This document shows, piece by piece, positions 9,322 to 20,527 of a stretch of 64,000 nucleotides of DNA. Under the pieces are notes generated by a model. That model was not told where the DNA came from. It did no database searches and saw only the letters and a list, made by a program, of their open reading frames with translations. Made by a program: the position numbers and the translations under genes. Origin of the DNA: Pseudomonadota bacterium (lineage in GTDB: Bacteria > Pseudomonadota > Alphaproteobacteria > Caulobacterales > Aquidulcibacteraceae); the NCBI GenBank assembly GCA_020161405.1, contig JAIUOD010000003.1, positions 405,392-469,391 of the forward strand, read 5' to 3'. How positions within the stretch are numbered: the first letter of the stretch is position 1; each line of letters starts with the position of its first letter.

Positions 9322-10038
9322 CTAGTGTGTAAAATTTACATCACCCGCTTGTATGAATTTTATATTTTGTGCTTCATCAATTAAAATTAATTCGCCGGCT
9401 TCATTTATACCATTGAAAATTCCAAAGAAATTTTCATTATGAGATTTGATTGTAACAGGCTTACCAAATCCGAATGCATTTTCTTCCCACATTTTTTTTA
9501 TGGGGTCAAAGCCTTCATTGATATAAATTTCGTGCAAAATATTAAATTCAGCATCTAATTGTGATAATAGATATTTTGGTTCAGGTGGTTTTGAATAATC
9601 TTTTATAGAAGTGGTTTCTTTATCTTCTATATCAGGACTTTGTAGTAAATTCACACCAACGCCAATTGCGATAAAAGCATTTGGCTTATCAATCCAGCTT
9701 TCAAGTAAAATGCCACTTATTTTCTTACCTTCAACCAAAATATCATTTGGCCATTTCAGAAGTGTTTGCTTATTTGGAATATATTTTTCAATACAATTCT
9801 TAAGTGCAATGGCAATAATGAATGAATATAATGGCGAAAGTTTAGATACATCGTCAAGCTTGATTACATAGGTTGCAAATAAATTGCCGCTTAATGACGA
9901 CCAAACCCTACCACGCCGACCACGTCCATTGGTTTGCTTTTTTGAAATAACCCAAAATGGCGCATCCTCACCCTCTTGGGCTAAGTAACGCGCCATATCA
10001 TTAGTTGAATATACTTCTTCAAATTCTATTATTTTCAC
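9322..10038 (-). CDS. birA: Biotin--[acetyl-CoA-carboxylase] ligase, catalytic domain only
   Basis: Attaches biotin to carboxyl-carrier domains such as that of PccA in this window. The 238-residue protein has the ATP/biotin motif GRGRRGRVWSS, the KWPNDI segment and a small C-terminal SH3-like domain. It lacks the N-terminal helix-turn-helix of E. coli BirA, so it is unlikely to act as a repressor. The start is a GTG overlapping the nuoN stop by 4 bases (GTGA), placing it as the last coupled gene of the complex I operon, a common alphaproteobacterial arrangement. Confidence 0.92.
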   Translation of the reverse strand: MKIIEFEEVYSTNDMARYLAQEGEDAPFWVISKKQTNGRGRRGRVWSSLSGNLFATYVIKLDDVSKLSPLYSFIIAIALKNCIEKYIPNKQTLLKWPNDILVEGKKISGILLESWIDKPNAFIAIGVGVNLLQSPDIEDKETTSIKDYSKPPEPKYLLSQLDAEFNILHEIYINEGFDPIKKMWEENAFGFGKPVTIKSHNENFFGIFNGINEAGELILIDEAQNIKFIQAGDVNFTH

Positions 10039-11477
10039 TTAAACATATTACCCGCAACAAGTGTCGCAGTATATAATAATCCAATAAATGGCATAAGTAA
10101 GGCAAACAAAATCGCAGTACCTTTAACAGAAATACTTGTTGCAGCAAGACCGCCCGCAAATTCCATTTTCGGCTCATCAAACCAAACAGTTTTGATTATA
10201 CGTAAATAATAGAATGCAGAAACAACAGATGCCAAGATTAGGGCAATTGCAAGATATAAATGGCTGCCATTCCAAACCGATTTAATCACTTCGAATTTAC
10301 CCCAGAAGCCTGCCAAAGGCGGGATACCCATTACAGAGAATAGGAACATAGTGAATGCAATTGCAATCATTGGATGCTTTCTTGAAATACCCGCAAGACT
10401 TGGAATGCTTTCAATTTTACGGCCATCCTCTGAACGAAGCGACAAGACAACGGCAAACATACCTACACCTGATAAGGCATAGATAGAAACAAACATTAAT
10501 AACGCGCTTGGACCAAATACAGGGCCCGCCGCAATTGCAACAAGTGCATAGCCCATATTTGCGATTGATGAATAAGCCAAAAGGCGTTTGATATTTGTTT
10601 GTTGTAGCGCAAAGAATGCACCAATAAACATCGATAATATTGCCATTATTGAAACAATTTGTTGCCATTTTGCAATTGCAGGACCAAAGGCTTCAAAGCA
10701 AAAACGCGCAAGTAAAATTGTTGCCGCCATTTTTGGCGCAGTGGCAAAGAATGCAGTTGATGGTGTTGGCGAACCTTCATAAACGTCAGGCGTCCACATA
10801 TGGAATGGCGCAGCAGACATTTTAAATGCAATGCCCGACATTACGAAAACCATACCAAAAATTACGCCAACATTTGCATTCGCACTTAATGAAGCGATTT
10901 TTTGGAAATTAATTGTTCCTGTAAAGCCATAAATTAATGAAGCACCATAAAGCAAAATACCAGAAGATAGAGCGCCCAAAACAAAATATTTCAAACCCGC
11001 TTCAGAAGATTTTTGGCTGTCACGTGCATAAGCCGCCAATACGTAAAGCGCCAAAGATTGTAACTCTACGCCCATATAGATTGCTAATAAATCGTGTGCA
11101 GAAACCATTACAAACATGCCCACAACCGCTAAAAGCGTAAGGACAGGATATTCAGGTTTTTGAATATTTCTATCTTCTAAATAATCAATACTTAAAAGAA
11201 GCGCACCAGCAGAAACCGCACTTATTATAAATTTGGCAAAAGAGCCAAAATTATCAATCACCAAACTACCGTTGAACAATAATGTTGGGGTTTCGATTGA
11301 ATGTTTCACACTTGCAAAACCTGCTGCAAGCAAAACCAAGATGGCAAAATAATTTACTGCGCGATATGATTTTTTACCCGCAAAAGCGCCAATAAGAACC
11401 GCCACCATTGCACCAAAAACCAATGTGATTTCTGGAATAATGAAGGGAAGTTGTTTTGAAATATTCTCTATACTCAT
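10035..11477 (-). CDS. nuoN: NADH-quinone oxidoreductase subunit N
   Basis: Antiporter-like proton-translocating membrane subunit of complex I, 480 residues, about 14 helices. Conserved features include GVELQSLALYVLAAY with the transmembrane Glu, the GLKYFVLGALSSG segment and KMSAAPFHMWTPDVYEG with its conserved Lys. The stop overlaps the birA start, and 20 bases separate it from nuoM. Length and motifs are ordinary for the family. Confidence 0.96.
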   Translation of the reverse strand: MSIENISKQLPFIIPEITLVFGAMVAVLIGAFAGKKSYRAVNYFAILVLLAAGFASVKHSIETPTLLFNGSLVIDNFGSFAKFIISAVSAGALLLSIDYLEDRNIQKPEYPVLTLLAVVGMFVMVSAHDLLAIYMGVELQSLALYVLAAYARDSQKSSEAGLKYFVLGALSSGILLYGASLIYGFTGTINFQKIASLSANANVGVIFGMVFVMSGIAFKMSAAPFHMWTPDVYEGSPTPSTAFFATAPKMAATILLARFCFEAFGPAIAKWQQIVSIMAILSMFIGAFFALQQTNIKRLLAYSSIANMGYALVAIAAGPVFGPSALLMFVSIYALSGVGMFAVVLSLRSEDGRKIESIPSLAGISRKHPMIAIAFTMFLFSVMGIPPLAGFWGKFEVIKSVWNGSHLYLAIALILASVVSAFYYLRIIKTVWFDEPKMEFAGGLAATSISVKGTAILFALLMPFIGLLYTATLVAGNMFK

Positions 11478-11497
11478 TTTTCAATTCCAAACTGGCA

Positions 11498-12985
11498 TTA
11501 TTTCATCATTGTTTGTAGATTATCGACCAAATGCATCACTGAAACATTTGTGAAATCTAAAATTAATTGTGGTTTGAACCCAAGAAGGACAGTACCGATT
11601 ATCAAAGGCAAAAATACCAAAAATTCGCGCAAATCCATATCTTGAATATCGGCAAGTTTTGGATTTACCAAAGGACCAAACACTGTTTTGCGATAAAGTG
11701 TAAGCATATAAGCCGCAGATAAAATCACACCACTTGCCGCAAATATTGCGAATATTCTGCTTTGTAAGAATGTACCTTGCATAGTCAAAACTTCGCCAAC
11801 AAAACCCGATGTACCTGGCAGGCCAACATTACCCAAAGTGAACAACATAAATACTGCCGCATAAATTGGCATACGATTTACAAGGCCACCATAAGAAGCA
11901 ATTTCGCGTGTATGCATACGATCATAAATCACACCTACACAAAGGAATAATGCACTTGCGATAAAGCCGTGCGATAACATTTGGAACATTGCACCTTGAA
12001 GACCCGCGCCATTGAATGCAAAAATACCCAATGTAACGAAACCCATATGCGCAACCGAAGAATAAGCAATAAGCTTTTTGATATCAGTCTGACGGAATGC
12101 CACAAGTGATGTATAAATCACTGCAATAACAGACATTGTGAAAATCAATGGTTGGAAATGCAAACTTGCAAGTGGGAACATTGGCAGTGAGAAACGAATG
12201 AAGCCATATCCACCCATTTTCAACAAAATACCCGCAAGAATTACCGAACCCGCAGTTGGCGCCTCAACGTGTGCATCAGGCAACCATGTATGAACCGGCC
12301 ACATTGGCATCTTCACAGCAAATGAAGCAAAGAATGCAAGCCATAGATAAATTTGCGCATCCTTTGTAAAATGGAATGCCTGTAAAGCTAAAATATCCGA
12401 AGTGCCTGCTTTCAACACCATATAAGCAACTGCGATAAGCATGAATAGCGAACCAAGTAGCGTATAAAGGAAGAATTTATAAGCAGCATAGAAACGGTTT
12501 TTGCCACCCCAAATACCAATTATTAGATACATTGGAATAAGGCCAGCCTCGAACAAGACATAGAAGAAAACCATGTCAGTCGCGCTAAACACGCCAAGCA
12601 TTACAGTTTCCAAAACAAGGAAAGCCACAAAATATTCTACAACACGTTTTTCAACTGACTTCCAACTTGCGATAACGCAAAGCGGCATAAGGAATGTTGT
12701 TAAAAGAACAAAAAGAACCGAAATCCCGTCAACACCCAAGGCATAATTAATATTGCCATACCAAGGAATGCTTTCTTTAAATTGCATTGCCGCACTTGTA
12801 TGGTCAAAATCCATAACAAGTTTGACCGAAATCAAGAAAGTGACGAATGTCGTAATTAAAGCGATTATACGTGCCGAAGCCGCAGCTTTTTGGGCATCTT
12901 TATTTAGGCCACTTATTAAAAGAATTAATATAGCGCCAATTGTTGGTAGCCACAAAATGGTCGATAACATAGGTAAACCAAACAT
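11498..12985 (-). CDS. nuoM: NADH-quinone oxidoreductase subunit M
   Basis: Second antiporter-like proton-pumping subunit of complex I, 495 residues. It has the quinone-oxidoreductase core motifs [40 protein letters not shown] with its Lys/His relay residues, and [14 protein letters not shown]. The start follows GGGG after the nuoL stop with a 4-base gap; an internal ATG at codon 6 is a possible alternative. Confidence 0.96.
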   Translation of the reverse strand: MFGLPMLSTILWLPTIGAILILLISGLNKDAQKAAASARIIALITTFVTFLISVKLVMDFDHTSAAMQFKESIPWYGNINYALGVDGISVLFVLLTTFLMPLCVIASWKSVEKRVVEYFVAFLVLETVMLGVFSATDMVFFYVLFEAGLIPMYLIIGIWGGKNRFYAAYKFFLYTLLGSLFMLIAVAYMVLKAGTSDILALQAFHFTKDAQIYLWLAFFASFAVKMPMWPVHTWLPDAHVEAPTAGSVILAGILLKMGGYGFIRFSLPMFPLASLHFQPLIFTMSVIAVIYTSLVAFRQTDIKKLIAYSSVAHMGFVTLGIFAFNGAGLQGAMFQMLSHGFIASALFLCVGVIYDRMHTREIASYGGLVNRMPIYAAVFMLFTLGNVGLPGTSGFVGEVLTMQGTFLQSRIFAIFAASGVILSAAYMLTLYRKTVFGPLVNPKLADIQDMDLREFLVFLPLIIGTVLLGFKPQLILDFTNVSVMHLVDNLQTMMK

Positions 12986-12989
12986 CCCC

Positions 12990-15062
12990 TTAGCCCCCCT
13001 TTGTCAAAGCAAGTGCGCCAAAGGCAACAAGTGCGATTAACATGATGAAGGCATAATGATAAACATAGCCAGTTTGAACTTTAACGGATTTTTTTGAAAC
13101 CCAATTAATATCATTTGCGATACCATTTGGACCCAATCCATCGATAATTTTGCCATCGCCAACTTTCCACAAAAAGTCACCAATTGCGCGTGCAGATTTT
13201 ACAAAAATCACTTCGTAAAGTTCGTCAAAATACCATTTATTATATAGGAATGCATGAAGTGGGCCGGCCGCTTTGGCAATTTTCTTACCCATTCCTTCAT
13301 TCCAGAAATAAACAAATAATGCACCGAAAAGGCCAGTAATAGTAACGGTTAATGGCGCAAATTTTACCCATTCAGGAACTTCATGGCGTAAATGTAAAAT
13401 ATGATTTTCAGGCGAATTATAGATTGAATGTCCCCAGAATTCATGCGCGCCTTCACCAACAAAGGCAGGGGCAAAAATAACACCCGCAAATAATGCACCG
13501 ATTGCAAGCAAGAATAATGGTATAAGCATTACAAGCGGGCTTTCGTGTGCAGGTGCCGAACCATCATCTTTTGCATGATGCGCATCATGGTGATCGCCGC
13601 CATGTGCAACATTTGCATGTAAATGGTCAGACATTGCATGATCATCATGGTGACCATGTGCATCACCTTTAAATGTGCCAGTAAATGTCATGAAAATTAG
13701 GCGCCATGAATAGAAACTGGTCAATAATGCCGCAAGAACTGAAATCCAGAATGCGAAGCTAGCAAATGGGCGACCTTCTTGAGAAGCTGCAAACGCACTT
13801 TCAATAATCGCATCTTTAGAGAAGAAACCCGCAAGACCAAGATTTGTTCCAGGGATACCAATACCAGTGATTGCCAATGTACCAATAAGCATGATTGCAT
13901 AGGTAATTTTCATTGGTTTCCAAACCGCACCCATTTTACGCATATCTTGTTCATGGTGAAGGCCATGAATAACAGAACCTGCGCCCAAGAATAATAATGC
14001 TTTAAAGAATGCGTGCGTGAAAAGGTGGAACATTGCCGCTTGATAAACGCCAACACCAGCAGCGAAGAACATATAACCAAGTTGCGAACAGGTTGAATAA
14101 GCAATCACGCGCTTAATATCATTTTGTGCAAGGCCAACAGTTGCCGCAAATATCGCAGTTACCGCACCAACCAATGTAATCATACCCGCTGCAAAATGGG
14201 TGTTTTCATAGATTGGCGAACAAATTGTAACCAAAACAACGCCCGCAGTAACCATTGTTGCGGCGTGGATAAGTGCCGAAACTGGTGTTGGGCCTTCCAT
14301 CGCATCAGGTAACCATGTGTGAAGAAAGAATTGTGCCGATTTACCCATTGCACCAATGAATAATAGAACTCCAATTACCTCAAGTGCAGGTAATTTCCAA
14401 TTACCCCAATCCATTGTGTCTTTTAAATGATGTGGGATTGCATGGAAAACTTCTTTGAATTCAATAGTTCCAAACACCATGAAAACTGACATGATGCCAA
14501 GAACAAATCCAAAGTCACCAACGCGGTTTACAACAAATGCTTTAATCTGTGCATCATTGGCAGAACGTTTCAAATACCAAAAACCAATAAGAAGATATGA
14601 TGCAACACCAACACCTTCCCAGCCAAAGAATAATTGCATAAAATCAGCCGCAGTTACCAATGACAACATCGCGAAGGTAAATAAAGACAAATAAGCAAAG
14701 AAACGTGGTTTGTGCGGATCCTCACTCATATAACCCCATGAATAAAGGTGAACGAGTGATGAAACCGAAGTTACAACAACCATCATAACTGCCGAAATCG
14801 CATCAAGGCGAATTGACCATGTAGATTTAAAACCTGCAACATCAATCCAAGTGAAAAGGCGAATTGGGTCTTCAGGTAATTCAATGGTTTTTGACCAATG
14901 ACCATAGAAAATTGTTGCCGCGCTAAAGAAAGCAACAAACAACAAACCAGTTGTAACAGCCATTGATACTTTTTGCGGCAATACGCGCCCAAAAAGCCCC
15001 GCAATGATTGCTCCAACCATTGGCGAAAACACAACTAAGAGAGCAAGAGTTTCAACAGACAC
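12990..15062 (-). CDS. nuoL: NADH-quinone oxidoreductase subunit L
   Basis: Largest proton-pumping subunit of complex I, 690 residues, with an antiporter core ([17 protein letters not shown], then [20 protein letters not shown] and [17 protein letters not shown]) followed by the long lateral helix that spans the membrane arm. A His/Asp-rich loop ([20 protein letters not shown] onwards, about residues 463-500) precedes the lateral region; such loops vary among NuoL proteins and could bind metal. It lies 4 bases downstream of nuoK and 4 bases upstream of nuoM. Confidence 0.96.
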   Translation of the reverse strand: MSVETLALLVVFSPMVGAIIAGLFGRVLPQKVSMAVTTGLLFVAFFSAATIFYGHWSKTIELPEDPIRLFTWIDVAGFKSTWSIRLDAISAVMMVVVTSVSSLVHLYSWGYMSEDPHKPRFFAYLSLFTFAMLSLVTAADFMQLFFGWEGVGVASYLLIGFWYLKRSANDAQIKAFVVNRVGDFGFVLGIMSVFMVFGTIEFKEVFHAIPHHLKDTMDWGNWKLPALEVIGVLLFIGAMGKSAQFFLHTWLPDAMEGPTPVSALIHAATMVTAGVVLVTICSPIYENTHFAAGMITLVGAVTAIFAATVGLAQNDIKRVIAYSTCSQLGYMFFAAGVGVYQAAMFHLFTHAFFKALLFLGAGSVIHGLHHEQDMRKMGAVWKPMKITYAIMLIGTLAITGIGIPGTNLGLAGFFSKDAIIESAFAASQEGRPFASFAFWISVLAALLTSFYSWRLIFMTFTGTFKGDAHGHHDDHAMSDHLHANVAHGGDHHDAHHAKDDGSAPAHESPLVMLIPLFLLAIGALFAGVIFAPAFVGEGAHEFWGHSIYNSPENHILHLRHEVPEWVKFAPLTVTITGLFGALFVYFWNEGMGKKIAKAAGPLHAFLYNKWYFDELYEVIFVKSARAIGDFLWKVGDGKIIDGLGPNGIANDINWVSKKSVKVQTGYVYHYAFIMLIALVAFGALALTKGG

Positions 15063-15066
15063 TTTC

Positions 15067-15390
15067 CTAGCCCTTCATAATATTCAAATCTTCAACCGCG
15101 ATAGTTCCACGGTTTCGGAAATAGACCACCAAAATAGCAAGGCCAACCGCAGCCTCAGCCGCCGCGACAGTCAATACAAACATTGCAAAGACTTGCCCCA
15201 CTAAATCACCCAAAAACACCGAAAATGCGACAAAATTCACATTAACAGCCAATAAAATCAATTCAACAGACATCAAAATAACGATGATATTCTTACGATT
15301 TACAAAAATCCCAAAAACCCCAATTGTGAATAGGGCAGCGGCAAACGCCAAATAATGGGTTAAACCAATTGAATGACCCAAATCTATCAT
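15067..15390 (-). CDS. nuoK: NADH-quinone oxidoreductase subunit K
   Basis: Small three-helix MrpC-like membrane subunit of complex I, 107 residues. The second helix carries the conserved [14 protein letters not shown] motif with a transmembrane Glu, and the third [18 protein letters not shown] with a second Glu. Its ATG overlaps the nuoJ stop by 4 bases (ATGA), so the two are translationally coupled. Confidence 0.97.
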   Translation of the reverse strand: MIDLGHSIGLTHYLAFAAALFTIGVFGIFVNRKNIIVILMSVELILLAVNVNFVAFSVFLGDLVGQVFAMFVLTVAAAEAAVGLAILVVYFRNRGTIAVEDLNIMKG

Positions 15391-16004
15391 AATGATACCC
15401 CTTCCCCAGTTTTTGGTTTGGCAATTTCAACACCAGTTTTACGATTACGTGCAGTTTGTGCAGTAACACTTTGGCGTTTAACATTTTGACGATGTTGAAG
15501 GGTCAATACGATTGCGCCAACCATTGCAACAAATAATACAAGACCCGCAAGTTGGAAGAATAAAATATAATTTGTATAAAGGATTTCACCAATCGCCTTG
15601 GCGTTTGATGTAATGCTTACATCAGGCGTTGGGCTGGCAAGCATATTAGGATCAATTTTGGCCTCAATTCTTGCGCTTGTAACCATGATGAACATGCCAA
15701 ACAATATTAATGCAACCAAACCACCAATCGGCAAATAGCGCATAAAACCTTGTTTCAATTCAACAAAGTCAATATCAAGCATCATTACAACGAACAAGAA
15801 TAATACCGCAACAGCACCAACATAAACGACGATTAAAAGCATCGCCAAATATTCTGCGCCAAGCAATACGAACAGACCTGCCGTTGTAAAGAACGTTAAA
15901 ATCAAAAATAGAACCGAATGCACAGGATTACGCGCTGACACAACCATCAAGGCCGAAATCACCGCAACCGCGCTTAGTATCCAAAAAGCAGCGATACTTA
16001 TCAT
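15387..16004 (-). CDS. nuoJ: NADH-quinone oxidoreductase subunit J
   Basis: Five-helix membrane subunit of complex I, 205 residues. It shows the conserved [20 protein letters not shown] and [19 protein letters not shown] helices; the pi-bulge region of the latter is central to proton coupling in solved complexes. The C-terminal tail is charged and cytoplasmic ([19 protein letters not shown]). A 59-base gap separates it from nuoI, the widest in this part of the operon. Confidence 0.96.
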   Translation of the reverse strand: MISIAAFWILSAVAVISALMVVSARNPVHSVLFLILTFFTTAGLFVLLGAEYLAMLLIVVYVGAVAVLFLFVVMMLDIDFVELKQGFMRYLPIGGLVALILFGMFIMVTSARIEAKIDPNMLASPTPDVSITSNAKAIGEILYTNYILFFQLAGLVLFVAMVGAIVLTLQHRQNVKRQSVTAQTARNRKTGVEIAKPKTGEGVSL

Positions 16005-16063
16005 CGCAATGCCCTACCCTTCTTTGACCTATAATAAGGTCGATTAAAAACCCCAAATGCAAC

Positions 16064-16549
16064 TTAACGATAAGGTGCATCAAGCTCCAAATTCTTTGCG
16101 ATTTCGCGTTCCCAACGATCCCCATTAGAAAGAAGGCGTTCTTTATTATAGAACAATTCTTCACGGGTTTCGGTGGCATATTCGAAATTCGGCCCCTCAA
16201 CAATTGCATCAACCGGGCAAGCTTCTTGGCAAAAGCCGCAATAAATGCATTTTGTCATATCAATATCATAACGCGTTGTACGGCGTGAGCCATCTTCACG
16301 TGGCTGAGCCTCAATTGTGATGGCTTGTGCAGGGCAAATCGCCTCACATAATTTACAGGCGATGCAACGCTCTTCACCATTTGCGTAGCGACGTAAAGCG
16401 TGTTCGCCACGGAAACGTGGGCTTAATGGCCCTTTTTCAAACGGGTAATTAACTGTTGGCTTGCGGCGGAAATAAACTTTCATTGCAAGAACAAAAGTTC
16501 CCAAGAAATCGGTCATTGCCGCGCCTTTTATGGCTTGAAAAATGCTCAT
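16064..16549 (-). CDS. nuoI: NADH-quinone oxidoreductase subunit I (8Fe-8S ferredoxin)
   Basis: Peripheral-arm subunit carrying two [4Fe-4S] clusters (N6a, N6b) that pass electrons toward cluster N2. The 161-residue protein has both ligand sets, [12 protein letters not shown] and [12 protein letters not shown], plus the [15 protein letters not shown] lead-in. An N-terminal amphipathic helix attaches it to NuoH. Its ATG shares one base with the nuoH stop codon (TAATG). Confidence 0.97.
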   Translation of the reverse strand: MSIFQAIKGAAMTDFLGTFVLAMKVYFRRKPTVNYPFEKGPLSPRFRGEHALRRYANGEERCIACKLCEAICPAQAITIEAQPREDGSRRTTRYDIDMTKCIYCGFCQEACPVDAIVEGPNFEYATETREELFYNKERLLSNGDRWEREIAKNLELDAPYR

Positions 16550-17637
16550 TACGCATTACCTCCGAAAAAGGCGACATATGCGCCAACCACAGCAACCGCA
16601 ACCAATGTTGTTGGCAAGAATATTTTCCAGCCAATACGCATTAATTGGTCATAGCGATAACGTGGAACAATTGCTTTTACCATCGCAAACAAGAAGAAAA
16701 TAACCCAAATTTTGACATATAATACCAAACAGCCAATGAATGGATTTGTTACTTCAGCCCACGGAAGATTCCAGCCGCCAAGGAACATAATGCTTATCAT
16801 TGCGCACATGAAAACAATGTTCACATATTCAGCCATCATAAACAAAAGATAAAGGGTCGCAGAATATTCAACCTGATAACCGGCAACCAATTCAGATTCA
16901 GCCTCTGGCAAGTCAAATGGTGGGCGATTAGTTTCGGCAAGTGCGGAAATAAAGAAAATCCACAACATCATGAACATAATAAGGCCAGTTACGACGCCAA
17001 GTGCAACTTTTGCAAAGCTACCGCCATGAACTATTGCACCGATGAATGAGAATGCATGCCAATCCCAAATGCCAGCTTTTTGGTGATTTACAATATCAGT
17101 TAAGTTCAATGAACCAACCAAAAGTAAAACCGTAACAATTACAAAGCCGATTGAAACCTCATAAGATACCATTTGTGCCGCAGAACGAAGTGCGCCCAAG
17201 AATGGGTATTTAGAGTTTGATGCCCAACCACCCATAATAATGCCATAAATACCCAATGATGAAATTGCCAGAATATATAAAATTCCAACATTCATATTAG
17301 ATATGCCCCAACCCGGAGCCATTGGAACAACCGCCCAAGCCATGAATGAGGTTAAAACAGTGATTACAGGAGCAATAACAAAAACAGTTTTATTAGCACC
17401 AGATGGAATTACGATTTCTTTTAAAACGAATTTTAAGAAATCAGCAAATGATTGCAATAAACCAAATGGACCAACCACATTTGGACCTTTTCGCATTTGA
17501 ACCGCTGCCCAAACTTTACGGTCAAAAACCAAGATGAAAGCAACAGTAAGCAAAACGGCAACCAAATAAAGCAAAGATAAACCAATCCCCGCTAAAGTTC
17601 CCCAAAAAGCACCTAAATCGTGAACTAAGCCTTGCAT
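16549..17637 (-). CDS. nuoH: NADH-quinone oxidoreductase subunit H
   Basis: Membrane subunit that forms the quinone chamber together with NuoB and NuoD, 362 residues, eight or so helices. Conserved stretches include [20 protein letters not shown], the acidic-loop region [20 protein letters not shown] and [16 protein letters not shown]. Spacing to nuoG is 4 bases. Nothing unusual was seen. Confidence 0.97.
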   Translation of the reverse strand: MQGLVHDLGAFWGTLAGIGLSLLYLVAVLLTVAFILVFDRKVWAAVQMRKGPNVVGPFGLLQSFADFLKFVLKEIVIPSGANKTVFVIAPVITVLTSFMAWAVVPMAPGWGISNMNVGILYILAISSLGIYGIIMGGWASNSKYPFLGALRSAAQMVSYEVSIGFVIVTVLLLVGSLNLTDIVNHQKAGIWDWHAFSFIGAIVHGGSFAKVALGVVTGLIMFMMLWIFFISALAETNRPPFDLPEAESELVAGYQVEYSATLYLLFMMAEYVNIVFMCAMISIMFLGGWNLPWAEVTNPFIGCLVLYVKIWVIFFLFAMVKAIVPRYRYDQLMRIGWKIFLPTTLVAVAVVGAYVAFFGGNA

Positions 17638-17641
17638 CTAT

Positions 17642-19717
17642 CTACTCCGCTGCCACTTTGGTGGTTGATTGTGCCTTAAGCGCAGAACATTTCGCCATAA
17701 TTAACGACGCGCGCGCAATAGCATTAGTTAGATAATAATCATCAATTTGCGGCGTGAAAATTTCACTTGTTGGATTTCCACCTTCACCAACAAAACGCAA
17801 ATCAAGTTTTGTATTTTGTGCGATTTCGCCATCATTTACGGCAAAAGACGGGAATTCTTCTTTTAGCTTGCCGCGTAATTGACTGATATTGTCAAATGGT
17901 AATTTTTTACCAATCATTGCCGATACAGCACGGAATAAAGCCCATTCTTCTTTTGCATCACCTTTTGGCGAAACCGCAGGTGTCGCATATTGAACGCGCC
18001 CTTCAGTATTTACATAAATACCTTGTTTTTCAGTATAGGCAGGGGCAGGTAAAATAAGATCTGCATTATGCGCACCCTTATCACCATGCGAACCGATATA
18101 AATTACAAATTTATTATCAGGAGCTTCAACTTCGTCGGCACCCAAAAGAATTATTGTATCGCAATCTTTCAAAATCTGATTAGTGCTTTTACCGCCATCT
18201 TTTGGTAAGAAGCCAATATCAAGCCCGCCAACACGGCCTGCAGCTTGATGAAGAACGTTAAAGCCATTCCAATCATCATTTACGATTTTAGCTTTAAGGC
18301 CAATTTCAGCAATTAATTTAGCAACTTTATCACCATCTTCACGTGCATAAGCACCCATACCAATAATAATCATTGGCTTTTGAGCGTTCGACAATGTTTT
18401 GAAGAAGTCACCCTTTCCTTTTGCCAAATCTTCCAATATTTTTACACTATTGCCAAGATTTTCATATGGATAAGTCAAATCATATGACGGCCCAATTAGT
18501 GCAATATTATTTAGTTTACCTGCCAAATAAGCCTTGCGAATGCGTGCATTTAATACAGGCGCTTCAAGACGTGGGTTAGAGCCAATAATTAAAATGCAAT
18601 CTGCTTCTTCAATTCCATTGATTGTTGAATTGAAAATATAACCACCACGACCTGCTTTATCATCAATCAAAGCACCATCTTGACGGCAATCAAGGTTTTT
18701 AATTCCAAGACTATTTGCCAAAGATTTTGCGGCATAAAGGGTTTCAACATTTGCCAAATCACCACCGATGAAACCAATTTTCTCAGGAGCTTCTTGAAGT
18801 TTTTTTGCAAAAACATCCAAAGCGTCATCAAGATTAGCTTCAACAAGTTTTGAACCTTTACGAACATAGGCTTTATCAAGACGTTGACGGCGCAAACCAT
18901 CACAGGCATGACGGCCTTTATCAGATAGCCATTCTTCGTTAATATCGTCATTAATACGTGGTTCAATGCGCAAAACATCAGCGCCGCGCGCATCAATACG
19001 AATATTTGAACCCAAAGCATCCATAACATCAATAGATTCAGTTTTGCGCAATTCCCAAGGACGCGCATTAAAGGCATAAGGTGCAGAAGTTAATGCGCCA
19101 ACTGGGCATAAATCAACAACATTGCCTGATAATTCAGATGTAAGTGCCATTTCAAGATAGGTTGTAATTTCCATATCTTCACCACGACCAATCGCACCAA
19201 TTTCGGGCACCCCTGCAACCTCAGTTACAAAACGAACGCAACGTGTACATTGAATACAGCGCGTCATTTCGGTTTTCACCAAAGGCCCCATATTCACTTC
19301 TTCTTTGGCACGTTTAACTTCGCAATAACGGCTTTCGGCATCGCCATAAATTACCGCTTGATCTTGAAGATCGCATTCACCACCTTGGTCGCAAATTGGG
19401 CAGTCCAATGGGTGATTGATAAGCATGAATTCCATCACACCAGCGCGTGATTTTTTAACTTTATCAGAGGCCGTAAATACTTCTGGCGGTTCGCCATTTG
19501 GGCCAGGGCGTTGGTCTTTTACCTGTTGCGAGCAAGAGGCAACAACTTTTGGCGCGCCCTTTACTTCAACCAAGCACATGCGGCAATTGCCTGCCACAGA
19601 CAAACGTTCATGGTAGCAAAAACGCGGTATTTGCGCACCCGCAGCTTCGCAAGCCTGCAATAATGTATATTCTGCAGGTACATCAATTTCTTGTCCATCG
19701 ACGACGATTTTCGCCAT
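17642..19717 (-). CDS. nuoG: NADH-quinone oxidoreductase subunit G
   Basis: Iron-sulfur subunit of the NADH-dehydrogenase arm, 691 residues. The N-terminus is a [2Fe-2S] ferredoxin domain (CYHERLSVAGNCRMC), followed by the His/Cys cluster region (CPICDQGGECDLQ), a [4Fe-4S] set (CIQCTRCVRF) and a catalytically inactive molybdopterin-oxidoreductase-like domain to the C-terminus (GRVQYATPAV near the end). The ATG at 19717 is preferred to a GTG two codons upstream because it gives the usual MAKI start; both have weak Shine-Dalgarno spacing. A small membrane-protein gene lies 13 bases upstream. Confidence 0.95.
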   Translation of the reverse strand: MAKIVVDGQEIDVPAEYTLLQACEAAGAQIPRFCYHERLSVAGNCRMCLVEVKGAPKVVASCSQQVKDQRPGPNGEPPEVFTASDKVKKSRAGVMEFMLINHPLDCPICDQGGECDLQDQAVIYGDAESRYCEVKRAKEEVNMGPLVKTEMTRCIQCTRCVRFVTEVAGVPEIGAIGRGEDMEITTYLEMALTSELSGNVVDLCPVGALTSAPYAFNARPWELRKTESIDVMDALGSNIRIDARGADVLRIEPRINDDINEEWLSDKGRHACDGLRRQRLDKAYVRKGSKLVEANLDDALDVFAKKLQEAPEKIGFIGGDLANVETLYAAKSLANSLGIKNLDCRQDGALIDDKAGRGGYIFNSTINGIEEADCILIIGSNPRLEAPVLNARIRKAYLAGKLNNIALIGPSYDLTYPYENLGNSVKILEDLAKGKGDFFKTLSNAQKPMIIIGMGAYAREDGDKVAKLIAEIGLKAKIVNDDWNGFNVLHQAAGRVGGLDIGFLPKDGGKSTNQILKDCDTIILLGADEVEAPDNKFVIYIGSHGDKGAHNADLILPAPAYTEKQGIYVNTEGRVQYATPAVSPKGDAKEEWALFRAVSAMIGKKLPFDNISQLRGKLKEEFPSFAVNDGEIAQNTKLDLRFVGEGGNPTSEIFTPQIDDYYLTNAIARASLIMAKCSALKAQSTTKVAAE

Positions 19718-19730
19718 CCTCACGCCCCGT

Positions 19731-19940
19731 CTATAAGTTTTTTGGTTCTTTATTCATTCGGGTAACACCCAAAAATGACCAAATCACCAAAATTACATTT
19801 GCAATTAACGCCACCCAAACCAAAAAAGGTAAGGATAGGCCAACAGCCATATGCAGCATAATATACCAAACCAAACACCCCAAAAGGACAGATGAAAATA
19901 ACAACCGCCCATATTGGCATAGTTTACAGGCCTTGGCCAT
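19731..19940 (-). CDS. Small two-helix membrane protein within the nuo operon
   Basis: A 69-residue protein with a short Cys-containing N-terminus (MAKACKLCQYG), two hydrophobic helices (about 12-33 and 36-58) and a charged tail ending NKEPKNL. The ATG is preceded by GGGAG with a 9-base gap. It lies between the GFA-family gene and nuoG on the same strand. I know no complex I subunit of this kind in bacteria; it could be an accessory factor or an operon passenger. Confidence 0.6.
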   Translation of the reverse strand: MAKACKLCQYGRLLFSSVLLGCLVWYIMLHMAVGLSLPFLVWVALIANVILVIWSFLGVTRMNKEPKNL

Positions 19941-20090
19941 TTGCTACGCTCCCAATGATGTGTGAATCAAATCAATTGAATCAATCCACTAAACACCAAA
20001 ATCCCGCTTCTGCTAGAGGCATAAAGCGCAATGCGCAACCCCTTTTTGAAGCATTAAAACTTTAGTTTTGCACCTTTACTTTTATTTAAA

Positions 20091-20525
20091 TCATTCCTCA
20101 TCTTTGAATTGGAATGAAATAATTTCATTTAAAAAAGGCGCATCTTCTATGTCATCTTCGGTTCGCAAACATGACCATTGATTTATATGGTCAAGATATG
20201 CAATCCGTCTTTCCACACCAAATTGAACCGAAGGTTCAATAAAATCAGGTTTGTCAAATGCACCAATTGCAATTGCCAAACCATCAGGTGCTTCATAGGT
20301 CAGTGGTGTGCCGCATTTTTCGCAAAAACCCCGTTTAACAAGGTTAGAGCTTTGAAAACGGCTTGGCTCATTTGACCATTTTACACTAGCCTCACGAACC
20401 GACACCAAAGGCGCAAAGAAATTTCCAAACGCCTTTTGACACATTCTGCAATGGCAAATTGAAGCCTTCCCCAATTCACCCTTTATTTCAAAGCGGATAT
20501 TGCCACATTGGCATCCGCCTTTCAT
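20091..20525 (-). CDS. GFA / CENP-V family zinc-binding protein
   Basis: A 144-residue protein of the family once named glutathione-dependent formaldehyde-activating enzyme. It shows the expected zinc ligands: CQCG at 5-8, CHCRMC at 24-29 and CEKCGTPL at 68-75. These bind one structural and one more exposed zinc ion in the family; the substrate is generally unknown. It starts 2 bases after the nuoF stop, so it is part of the complex I transcript. The name should not be read as proof of a glutathione role. Confidence 0.85.
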   Translation of the reverse strand: MKGGCQCGNIRFEIKGELGKASICHCRMCQKAFGNFFAPLVSVREASVKWSNEPSRFQSSNLVKRGFCEKCGTPLTYEAPDGLAIAIGAFDKPDFIEPSVQFGVERRIAYLDHINQWSCLRTEDDIEDAPFLNEIISFQFKDEE

Positions 20526-20527
20526 TT